Positions 1 through 6,310 of a stretch of 20,819 nt of DNA are shown piece after piece. The DNA is from Treponema sp. UBA4328 (GTDB lineage Bacteria; Spirochaetota; Spirochaetia; Treponematales; Treponemataceae): contig DGTU01000133.1 of assembly GCA_002394465.1 (NCBI GenBank), forward strand, positions 1 through 20,819. The letters are read 5' to 3'. The notes under the pieces were generated by a model, which saw only the letters and a list, made by a program, of their open reading frames with translations, was not told the DNA's origin and ran no database searches. The translations under genes were made by a program, and so were the position numbers. The number at the start of each line of letters is the position of its first letter. Position 1 is the stretch's first letter.

Positions 1-62
1 CGCTTAAAACGTTTGATTGCTTTTTCAAGGTTCTCTGAATCATCAACTACGATTGTTGCCAT
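1..62 (-). CDS. rpsU: 30S ribosomal protein S21, N-terminal fragment (cut by window edge)
   Basis: Only the first 20 codons and two bases are present; the gene runs off the left edge. The peptide begins MATIVVDDSENLEKAIKRFK, which is the recognisable start of bacterial S21, the small basic protein of the 30S subunit platform that helps initiation on the 16S 3' end. A very strong Shine-Dalgarno sequence (AAAGGAGGTG on the minus strand, 71-80) sits about 8 nt before the ATG at 62. The gene follows the diguanylate cyclase on the same strand after a 76-nt gap rich in pyrimidines (minus strand). No clear terminator or consensus promoter is visible in that gap, so rpsU could be read from its own weak promoter or from upstream. 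Identification is from the N-terminal sequence alone but that stretch is characteristic. Confidence 0.85.
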   Translation of the reverse strand, partial: MATIVVDDSENLEKAIKRFK

Positions 63-138
63 ACTATTTTCACCTCCTTTCTCCGGTAAATCCGACAAGT
101 TTGAATAGAATAAGAGAAAAGAGAAAAAAAATCAAGTG

Positions 139-1737
139 CTATACTTCGCGGACGCCTTTCATTGCTTTTTTGCGGGCGTACATTGCCTTGTCGGCGCGGT
201 TGAATACGTTTGAAACTGTTGTGTCGGTTTTTGAATCAAACATTGCACAGCCGAGTGCGGCAGATACTTTTTCCCACGGTTCAAGCTTATCGTCGGATTT
301 GAGTTCATCAAGAGTTCCGTTGAATTTTTCTGCGAGGGCTGCTGCCTCTTTATAATCATCATTTTCAAGTATAACTACGAATTCATCGCCGCCAATCCTG
401 AATACAGGGGAATGTGAATAGGTGTGGCAGATTATATGACAGAGCTTACGGATTGATTCGTTTCCGTATTCGTGGCCGTAAGTGTCGTTTATCTGCTTGA
501 GGAAGTTTAGGTCAATCATTGCGATGCCGAATTCTTTTTTCCCTTCTGCAAGCTGCAATTCAAGTCGGCGGACTTCCCTGTCGTATGCGTTTTTGTTCCT
601 TACTCCGGTGAGGGCATCCTTGTGTGCAAGAATATGCATTTCCTTTGCGTGTTCGCGGGTTGTCTTGAGCTCATTTGAAGTTGAAAGCAGGGTAATCATG
701 TATTTTTTTAGTTCTACAATCATGGATGCAAACTGATGTGCAAGGGATGAAATTTCATCATTTCCCCTGATTTCAGAACGTATTTTTTCTGCAAGTTCAG
801 GATTTTTTTCTTCGGTAAATTTCCTTACGTTTGATTCAAGATTCTTGATCTTGGAAATATAGAAGTGATTTATGAAACCTATTACGAGGATAATGCAGAC
901 TATGAGAATGATGCTGATCTTTAGAATCTGGTCAAAAGTGTTCTTGAGGATAGGCTTGATGACATCCTTAACCTCAAGCTCAGTTCCGATGAGTCCGTAT
1001 TTAGTTCCGTTGATGATAAGCGGAGTGTAATAAGCGTAGGTTTGTCCCCATTCATTGTCCCACATCTGGAAGGCATCCTGCTTCTGACCTGTCAGCCATG
1101 AGTCCCACTGAATTTTATACTGGAGGGGATCATCGTAATATTCATCGCCCAGATAGAGGAAGCCATTCCCTTCTCCTGTCTTTACTTTTTCTCCGGCGTC
1201 ATTTTTTTCAGTTCTTTCTCCGTCAATCATATAGACCATGTGGAAAATTTCTTCGCGCGGAACAAGGTAATATGTATACGGGAGGCCGAAAGCCTTTCTC
1301 GCGTTTTCAAAGGTCAGCAGATAGTATTCGTGGAGGTAAATGCAGTAGGCTTCCTGAACTTCTGCCGGCAGTTCGGACGGATTGATTTTTCTTGTATCTG
1401 ATTGTATGGATATTCCGTATTTTACGAGCATGTTTTCATAGCGGCGCTGTGCATTCAGGTATTCGGAAAAACCGTAGGGAATATTCAGTTCTTTGTAATG
1501 ATTCATATAGTAGTTCTGGTACCATACGAATTCTTCCCCGGCTTCCTGAATTATGCTTTCGAGATAATCACCGATATTGCGGATATTCTGGAGGCACTGT
1601 TCTTCATATTCTTCAGCCTGGCTTGTGTAGGTTTCTATTCCGCTGGTTACAATGGCGATGACTGCAAAAATAATAAAAAGAATAGAAAACTTAAAGCGGA
1701 GGCTTGAGGATTCTTTCGGGTGTCTCGCACTTTTCAT
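139..1737 (-). CDS. Membrane-anchored diguanylate cyclase (GGDEF) with a large extracytoplasmic sensor domain
   Basis: The product (532 aa) should make cyclic-di-GMP from two GTP at the inner membrane. A first transmembrane helix lies at about residues 14-34 and a second at about 274-294, enclosing some 240 residues of extracytoplasmic sensor, Cache-like in layout but not assigned. A HAMP-like linker (about 295-350) leads to the GGDEF domain (about 370-532). Visible motifs are DALTGVRN, the metal-binding Asp in MIDLNFLKQIND, GGDEF at 449-453 and the terminal ADKAMYARK. The usual inhibitory RxxD site before GGDEF is absent (YxxS there), so classic product inhibition is not expected. It lies 64 bp downstream of a PilZ-like gene on the same strand. 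An extended -10-like TGaTAAAAT lies 10 nt before the ATG and there is no convincing Shine-Dalgarno sequence. Enzymatic class is firm; the sensed ligand is unknown. Confidence 0.9.
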   Translation of the reverse strand: MKSARHPKESSSLRFKFSILFIIFAVIAIVTSGIETYTSQAEEYEEQCLQNIRNIGDYLESIIQEAGEEFVWYQNYYMNHYKELNIPYGFSEYLNAQRRYENMLVKYGISIQSDTRKINPSELPAEVQEAYCIYLHEYYLLTFENARKAFGLPYTYYLVPREEIFHMVYMIDGERTEKNDAGEKVKTGEGNGFLYLGDEYYDDPLQYKIQWDSWLTGQKQDAFQMWDNEWGQTYAYYTPLIINGTKYGLIGTELEVKDVIKPILKNTFDQILKISIILIVCIILVIGFINHFYISKIKNLESNVRKFTEEKNPELAEKIRSEIRGNDEISSLAHQFASMIVELKKYMITLLSTSNELKTTREHAKEMHILAHKDALTGVRNKNAYDREVRRLELQLAEGKKEFGIAMIDLNFLKQINDTYGHEYGNESIRKLCHIICHTYSHSPVFRIGGDEFVVILENDDYKEAAALAEKFNGTLDELKSDDKLEPWEKVSAALGCAMFDSKTDTTVSNVFNRADKAMYARKKAMKGVREV

Positions 1738-1801
1738 TCCATCTGTAATTTTATCATGGAATGTGAGAATTTAAAGTTTTTTATGCTTTTTTCGTCAGGG
1801 C

Positions 1802-2704
1802 TTATCTGCGCGTAAACTGGGCATTGTTTTTTGCTTCGTCGAACTTAGTCCTCAGAAGTGCCTTAACCTTGTCGCTGACCATCTGATAGATTTTCTGAAG
1901 TACCCGCGGCTGAACGTCCGCATCAAGTCCAGGCTTTCCGTCCCTTGCAAAAAAGCCGAATACAAAAACCTTTGTTTCTGAAAGCGTTCTCTGTGCAAGA
2001 AGTACTGCGTCTGTCGTAAAATGCATTCCGTTTATGTTGACCAGAATCTTGTGAATTTTTAATCCGCTCGGGAGGGAAACTTCCGGAGGAAGGGTACAGG
2101 TAAAATGGCTCGCACTTACATCAAGAATTTTGCCGTTTATCATGATTTCTTTTGAGCTCTGCTGTGAATACGCACTGCGCTGCTGGGGCTTGTGAAGCGT
2201 AAAGGTCATTCTGCTGGTTGAATCGCAGAGCGCACGTACGTTTTTTCGTCTTCCGCAGGCCTGGTTTGCAAACATTACTTTTTCAATCAGTGAAAAGTTC
2301 CTTGCCTTCTGGTATTCGATCGTGATGCATCCGCATTTGATTCCCAGGTTAAAGAGATAGTATTTTTCAAGATTGGCCTGTTCTTTTTCCGTAGCGCATT
2401 TTGTATGAAGGACGCCGATGAGAATCGTTTCACCGTATTTGTCCTGAAGGTATTTAATGTAGGAAGGCCAGTCGATTCCTTCGATAACTGAATTGATGCA
2501 GAAAAAAAGAATTGAATCCCTGAAGGTTTCGATTATGATTTCGACTTTTGTTTTCAGCGGGCAGGAACGGTCATCATTTATGATGTAGGTCTCGTAGCCG
2601 CGGTTCATGTAATCTTCAAGGTAGGTTTCAGGGAGAAGGGAAACGTCCGGTGCTATAAAAAAAGTTTTTCGGCCCTCTATAATGTGCTTAACAGATTCGT
2701 CCAA
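1802..2704 (-). CDS. PilZ-like cyclic-di-GMP receptor candidate with N-terminal receiver-like domain
   Basis: This 300-residue soluble protein has two parts. Residues 1-145 alternate short hydrophobic strands and helices (for example ILFFCINS, ILIGVLH) and look like a receiver-type alpha/beta fold, though I cannot assign it. From about residue 150 there is a PilZ-like barrel: an RxxxR motif (R153 to R157 in GRRKNVRALC) followed by DVSASH at 195-200, corresponding to the D/NxSxxG motif but with His where Gly is usual. Cyclic-di-GMP binding is therefore plausible but not certain. The start is a TTG at 2704: GAGG lies 5 nt before it and the next in-frame Met is residue 32. The diguanylate cyclase follows 64 bp downstream, so the pair may form a synthase/effector operon, perhaps acting on motility as treponemal PilZ proteins do. 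The domain call is by motif only. Confidence 0.7.
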   Translation of the reverse strand: MDESVKHIIEGRKTFFIAPDVSLLPETYLEDYMNRGYETYIINDDRSCPLKTKVEIIIETFRDSILFFCINSVIEGIDWPSYIKYLQDKYGETILIGVLHTKCATEKEQANLEKYYLFNLGIKCGCITIEYQKARNFSLIEKVMFANQACGRRKNVRALCDSTSRMTFTLHKPQQRSAYSQQSSKEIMINGKILDVSASHFTCTLPPEVSLPSGLKIHKILVNINGMHFTTDAVLLAQRTLSETKVFVFGFFARDGKPGLDADVQPRVLQKIYQMVSDKVKALLRTKFDEAKNNAQFTRR

Positions 2705-2751
2705 AGTATCCTCGTTATCATCAAATATAGTACGACTTTTAAAACTGGCTC

Positions 2752-2757
2752 ATTATA
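2752..2757 (-). promoter_or_regulatory. Candidate -10 box for the PilZ-like gene
   Basis: On the minus strand a perfect TATAAT is present, 47 nt before the TTG start. This would give a leader of about 40 nt that includes the GAGG ribosome-binding site. No good -35 box is seen at 16-18 nt (TATACT is the hexamer at 17). Confidence 0.45.
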
Positions 2758-2799
2758 CGATAAAACGGATTTTAAGTATATTATTTTTGAGAAATTCAT

Positions 2800-2805
2800 T
2801 ATAAT
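2800..2805 (+). promoter_or_regulatory. Candidate -10 box for slyX, possibly giving a leaderless mRNA
   Basis: A perfect TATAAT ends 8 nt before the slyX ATG at 2814. Transcription would begin at or within a few bases of the start codon, and the bases between (TTCCCGTT on the region's right side) hold no Shine-Dalgarno sequence. The -35 region is poor. Confidence 0.45.
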
Positions 2806-2813
2806 TTCCCGTT

Positions 2814-3020
2814 ATGGACAATACGGTGGAAGAAAGATTCGTCGAACTTGAAACGAAGATTGCTTACATGGACGATTTTATTTCAAAGCTTCAGGATGAA
2901 GTTGTTTCCCAGCAGAAGATAATTGAAGTCCTTCGTGCTGAGAATAAAATTCTCTCGGGGAAAATTCAGGATCTGTCGGAAAACATTTACATTCCAAACA
3001 GAAAACCTCCGCACTACTAG
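2814..3020 (+). CDS. slyX: SlyX family protein
   Basis: This 68-residue protein matches SlyX: an N-terminal EERFVELETKIAYMDDFI, a continuous heptad-rich coiled coil to about residue 55, and the diagnostic Pro-Pro-His-Tyr ending (RKPPHY). SlyX is a small cytoplasmic coiled-coil protein of unknown biochemical role, found next to the peptidyl-prolyl isomerase SlyD in enterobacteria. Here the partner is instead an RluA-type pseudouridine synthase, whose ATG begins 3 nt after the slyX stop, so the two are one operon and probably translationally coupled. There is no Shine-Dalgarno sequence before the ATG, and a perfect -10 box ends only 8 nt upstream, suggesting a leaderless message. Family assignment rests on length, coiled coil and the C-terminal signature; function stays open. 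Confidence 0.85.
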   Translation: MDNTVEERFVELETKIAYMDDFISKLQDEVVSQQKIIEVLRAENKILSGKIQDLSENIYIPNRKPPHY

Positions 3021-3023
3021 AAA

Positions 3024-3980
3024 ATGGCAACTGCAAATACTGTTAAAAAATCACAGACGAAATCAAATTTCGGTCATGAAAAAATTAAAATCCTCTATGA
3101 AGATGACTATATCTGCGTCATCAATAAACCTTCAGGTCTCTTAAGCGTACCTTATCCGGGAAGCAGGGCTAAGACAGCTGAAAGCCTTCTCGCTGACATA
3201 ATGCGCAGAAACGGTTCATTCAATTCCAAACACAGGCCTTTTGTCGTTCACAGGCTTGACCGCGACACTTCAGGCGTAATGATGTTTGCACTCTCGGAAA
3301 ATGCGCAGAAAGTCATAATGGATACCTGGCATAAGATGGTAACGGAACGCCTTTATCATGCAGTGGCAGAAAATCCCCGTGACAAAAAATGCGTTCTTCC
3401 GGCAGAAGGAATTATTGATGACGAACTGGCCTTTAATTCCCACAACCTGGGTTTTGTTCCGAAAGAAGGAGATGTTCCGAAGCATAAAGGCGAAAAAGAT
3501 TCAGTTTATGAACGCCACATCGAAGGAACCGGCAGTGCAAGAAAGTTTAAGACCGTAACGGCAAGGACTCATTACAGGATTCTTGAAAGGGGAGCTACCC
3601 ACACGCTCTTTGAACTGAGCCTTGATACCGGAAGAAAAAATCAGATTCGTGCCCATCTTGCATCGAAAGGATATGTTCTTGCAGGCGATGAAAATTACAG
3701 GGCACGGACGGATCATTTCGGACGGCTTTGCCTGCATGCAAGGACGCTTGAATTTGATCATCCGTTTACCGGTGAACACATGAAGTTTGAAGTCCCGGAA
3801 AATCCTGAGTGGACCGGATACGTTAAACGCGGAGACCACAAACCTTTAAAGCCTGTCTGGCTTGAAGAAAAGACGTCTTTTGCAAGGCCTGATAACAAAC
3901 CGTCAAAAAAACAGTCAACAAGACTTTCTGCCAGACAGAAGGCACACCTCAATTTTATAGAGCAGGGAAAACTCCGCTAG
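3024..3980 (+). CDS. RluA-family pseudouridine synthase, no S4 domain
   Basis: This 318-residue enzyme should isomerise uridine to pseudouridine in rRNA or tRNA. The family hallmark HRLDRDTSG lies at residues 76-84 with the catalytic Asp at 79. Other family motifs are YEDDYICVINKPSGLLSVP near the N-terminus, LDTGRKNQIRAHL, and a GDENY segment near the end of the catalytic domain. There is no N-terminal S4 RNA-binding domain, as in RluA itself and RluC-type shorter members; a Lys/Arg-rich tail of about 45 residues follows the catalytic domain and may bind RNA. The substrate cannot be read from sequence. The ATG follows the slyX stop by 3 nt (TAG-AAA-ATG) with no Shine-Dalgarno sequence, pointing to reinitiation. 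The gene ends 8 bp from the convergent nnr stop. Confidence 0.88.
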   Translation: MATANTVKKSQTKSNFGHEKIKILYEDDYICVINKPSGLLSVPYPGSRAKTAESLLADIMRRNGSFNSKHRPFVVHRLDRDTSGVMMFALSENAQKVIMDTWHKMVTERLYHAVAENPRDKKCVLPAEGIIDDELAFNSHNLGFVPKEGDVPKHKGEKDSVYERHIEGTGSARKFKTVTARTHYRILERGATHTLFELSLDTGRKNQIRAHLASKGYVLAGDENYRARTDHFGRLCLHARTLEFDHPFTGEHMKFEVPENPEWTGYVKRGDHKPLKPVWLEEKTSFARPDNKPSKKQSTRLSARQKAHLNFIEQGKLR

Positions 3981-3988
3981 CAGAATAA

Positions 3989-5449
3989 TCAGAGGCTCCC
4001 TGCGGCTTTAATGAGGTCATCCGGCGTCATTGAATAGTCGCATTCTATTTTGCGGGAAGCGAAGGAATGTGCCAGAGATGCCGTCAGTGCAGCTTCGAGT
4101 GGTGAATATTTCTGGGCGAGCAGGGCAGCAGTCATTCCCGAAAGAACATCACCGCTTCCGGCCTTTGCGAGGCACGGCATTCCGTACGGGTTTACGAACA
4201 GTTTGAATTCTTTTCCGTCGAAAGTACCGGTCATTTCGTTTGCACCCTTTACAAGAAGTACGCATCCCGGGTATTTGCGGCAGAAATCTTCCATAAGGGA
4301 AGGCCTTCCGCATGCCGTTTCACGTACCTGATAATCTCCGAGTCCGCAGAGCTTAAGCAGTGATGCAAATTCTTTCGGATGAGGGGTGAGTACCGTATTT
4401 TTTGCGCGTGTTTCAAGAAGTTCAAGAATCCTTTCATCATAGAAAACGTCTGCATCTGCAATGCACGGGATTTCAGGATTACTCAGTGCGAGGTCAAACC
4501 ATGAGGCGCTTCTCTGAGTTTTAATTCCAAGACCCATTCCGAAGCAGATGGAACTGTATTTCTGAGGAATGCTGTTGGAAATCAGAAGTTCGGGCGGAAC
4601 ATTGATTTTATCATCAGTTATTACGGATACAAGGCCTGCTCCGAACCTGAGGGCGGCTGAAGCGGCGATTACTGCAGCACCTGGTTTTTCACCGGCTGCA
4701 AACACTGCATGGCCGAAAGTTCCCTTGTTTACGCATTGTTTTGTCCTGTGCGGAAGGTTCATGTCTGATTCTTCGAGAAGGAAGGCGGCAGGAGTAACCT
4801 TGCTGCTTGAGTTTTCATAAAGACGGCGGCTTACTCCGAGGTTTGCACATACGATTCTGCCGCAGAAATCCTTTGCGTGGTCTGAATACAGGCAGAGCTT
4901 GAGGGATCCCATCGTTACCGTGAGGTCTGCAGAGAAAGCAGTTTCACCGCCGCAGCCGTTACTGTCAATTCCGCTCGGAACGTCACAGGCAATCTTGTAG
5001 CAGTCCATTGTATTTATGTCATTTATGAGTGTCTGGATGTTTTCTTCCATCTCTCCGTGGAAGCCGCTTCCGAAAATACAGTCGATGATGATATGGGCTT
5101 CGTTCAGCGTTTGAAAGTTATTATGGTTTATGTCGCTGATCATTACTCCGCATTTTTCTGCACGGTCAGCCTGAATCCTGCACAGCTGGGAAGAAGGTTC
5201 AGCACACTGGATTACGGTAACTACGTAATTGAAGCGCAGGCGTCTTGAAAGTGCATATCCGTCGGCACCGTTGTTTCCGTCACCGCAGAGGATAACTACG
5301 TTTTTGACAGGGACAGAAGTTTTTGAGTAACTGTTGATGTACTGTTCCAGGGCGCAGGCAGCGTTCTCCATCATAATTTCTTCGGTAAGACCGTAAGAGG
5401 CACGGCTTGAGGCGTCTAAGAGCCGGGAATCAGAATATAACTTTTGCAT
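3989..5449 (-). CDS. nnr: Bifunctional NAD(P)H-hydrate epimerase / ADP-dependent NAD(P)H-hydrate dehydratase
   Basis: This 486-residue protein repairs damaged NADHX and NADPHX. The N-terminal half (about 1-215) is the epimerase: GDGNNGADG at 56-64, the DCIFGSGFHG segment and a DVPSGID motif. The C-terminal half (about 230-486) is the ribokinase-like dehydratase: LTPHPKEF near 350-358, VLLVKGANEMTG, and the nucleotide-binding AGSGDVLSG at 430-438 with its key Asp. Both halves look intact and the length is normal for the fused form (about 500 aa). The ATG at 5449 lacks a Shine-Dalgarno sequence; an extended -10 box (TGcTATACT) ends 6 nt before it, so the mRNA may be leaderless. It stands alone on the minus strand, convergent with the pseudouridine synthase and divergent from the IMP cyclohydrolase gene. 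Confidence 0.93.
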   Translation of the reverse strand: MQKLYSDSRLLDASSRASYGLTEEIMMENAACALEQYINSYSKTSVPVKNVVILCGDGNNGADGYALSRRLRFNYVVTVIQCAEPSSQLCRIQADRAEKCGVMISDINHNNFQTLNEAHIIIDCIFGSGFHGEMEENIQTLINDINTMDCYKIACDVPSGIDSNGCGGETAFSADLTVTMGSLKLCLYSDHAKDFCGRIVCANLGVSRRLYENSSSKVTPAAFLLEESDMNLPHRTKQCVNKGTFGHAVFAAGEKPGAAVIAASAALRFGAGLVSVITDDKINVPPELLISNSIPQKYSSICFGMGLGIKTQRSASWFDLALSNPEIPCIADADVFYDERILELLETRAKNTVLTPHPKEFASLLKLCGLGDYQVRETACGRPSLMEDFCRKYPGCVLLVKGANEMTGTFDGKEFKLFVNPYGMPCLAKAGSGDVLSGMTAALLAQKYSPLEAALTASLAHSFASRKIECDYSMTPDDLIKAAGSL

Positions 5450-5455
5450 AAAAAC

Positions 5456-5461
5456 AGTATA
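5456..5461 (-). promoter_or_regulatory. Extended -10 box of nnr, candidate leaderless promoter
   Basis: The minus strand reads TGC-TATACT, then six bases (GTTTTT), then the nnr ATG. With the usual 6-8 nt from -10 to the start point, transcription would begin at the start codon. The TGn extension may compensate for the lack of a good -35. Confidence 0.5.
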
Positions 5462-5499
5462 GCAGAAAAATTTTTATCCGCCACAAAAATCAAGGCTAC

Positions 5500-5505
5500 T
5501 ATAAT
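5500..5505 (+). promoter_or_regulatory. Candidate -10 box for the IMP cyclohydrolase gene
   Basis: A perfect TATAAT is found 41 nt before the ATG at 5547, giving a leader of about 35 nt that carries the CGGAG ribosome-binding site. The -35 region shows no good match. It is divergent from the nnr promoter, with about 38 bp between the two -10 boxes. Confidence 0.4.
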
Positions 5506-5546
5506 TTTTTCTGTATCTGTTGTAGTATGTGGTTCCGGAGTTAAAT

Positions 5547-6275
5547 ATGAAAATCAACAAACTTGACGAAATCTTGAAATCTAATGAATATCCTGGACGC
5601 GGCATCGTTGCGGGACTCTCTGCTGACGGAAAATATGCCGTATCTGCTTACTGGACAATGGGACGCAGTGCCGGAAGCCGTAACCGTGTTTTCGTTACTG
5701 AAACTGAAGACGGAACTGAAGTCGTACGCACAAAAGCTTTTGACGAATCCCTGATTGCAGGAGATCCGAGCCTTATCATTTATGCTGCAGTACGTCAGCT
5801 CGGTTCAAAGACAATCGTTACAAACGGTGACCAGACTGATACGATTTTTGAAGGCCTCAAAAAGGGTGAAACTTTCGAACAGTCTCTCCGCGTCCGCAAA
5901 TACGAGCATGATGCTCCGAACTTTACGCCGCGCATTTCTTCTCTCCTGGATGTTGAAGGCGGAAAATACGATTACGCAATTTCAATTCTCAAGAGCGACA
6001 GCGGAAACGGCGACAACTGCCTGCGCTTTACATACACTTACGACAATCCTCAGAAGGGCGAAGGTCACTTTATCCACACATACATGGGAAATGGAAATCC
6101 GCTCCCGAGCTTTGAGGGTGAACCTGAGAAAGTAGAAATCAAAGGTTCTATCGATGAGTTTGCAGACATGATATGGTCGAGCCTCAACGAAGAGAACAAG
6201 GTTTCGCTTTTCGTCCGCTTCATCGACATTGCGACCGGTAAATACGAAGAAAAAATCATAAACAAAAACAAGTAA
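5547..6275 (+). CDS. purO: PurO-like IMP cyclohydrolase
   Basis: This 242-residue protein belongs to the PurO-type IMP cyclohydrolases, which close the ring of FAICAR to give IMP, the last step of de novo purine synthesis. The signature is near the N-terminus: NEYPGRGIVAGLS, then AYWTMGRSAGSRNRVF, then GDPSLIIYAAVRQ and later HDAPNFTPRISSLLD. PurO was first described in archaea; bacteria more often use the fused PurH, and a subset uses a PurO-like protein with a separate formyltransferase. A GTG six codons upstream (5529) is in frame, but the ATG at 5547 is preferred because GGAG lies exactly 6 nt before it and the PGRG motif then begins at residue 16. A perfect terminator-like hairpin follows 5 nt after the stop. 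The product IMP is the substrate of the guaB enzyme elsewhere in the window. Confidence 0.85.
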   Translation: MKINKLDEILKSNEYPGRGIVAGLSADGKYAVSAYWTMGRSAGSRNRVFVTETEDGTEVVRTKAFDESLIAGDPSLIIYAAVRQLGSKTIVTNGDQTDTIFEGLKKGETFEQSLRVRKYEHDAPNFTPRISSLLDVEGGKYDYAISILKSDSGNGDNCLRFTYTYDNPQKGEGHFIHTYMGNGNPLPSFEGEPEKVEIKGSIDEFADMIWSSLNEENKVSLFVRFIDIATGKYEEKIINKNK

Positions 6276-6280
6276 ACTGT

Positions 6281-6308
6281 TCCCCGCCTTGAGTGCGGGG
6301 ATTCTTTT
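6281..6308 (+). terminator. Intrinsic terminator-like hairpin overlapping the leader of the radical SAM gene
   Basis: A perfect 7-bp GC-rich stem TCCCCGC (6281-6287) / GCGGGGA (6295-6301) with a 7-nt loop is followed by TTCTTTT. It starts 5 nt after the IMP cyclohydrolase stop and its U-tract ends 3 nt before the ATG at 6311. The GGGGA of the 3' arm is the only Shine-Dalgarno-like sequence for that ATG. Confidence 0.7.
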
Positions 6309-6310
6309 CT

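Noticed and set aside
1098..1707. Plus-strand reading frames of 89-101 codons inside the diguanylate cyclase gene.
   Set aside because: They are antisense shadows of a clearly conserved gene; no ribosome-binding site or recognisable motif.
3962..4003. GCAGGGA/TCCCTGC inverted repeat spanning the convergent stops of the pseudouridine synthase and nnr genes, as a terminator.
   Set aside because: The loop is 28 nt, the stem only 7 bp, it lies within both coding ends and there is no T-run on either side.
6293..6310. GTG at 6293 as the start of the radical SAM protein.
   Set aside because: It lies within the hairpin loop and stem, gives a non-conserved prefix and has no ribosome-binding site; the ATG at 6311 begins the typical MKKLICTTLL.
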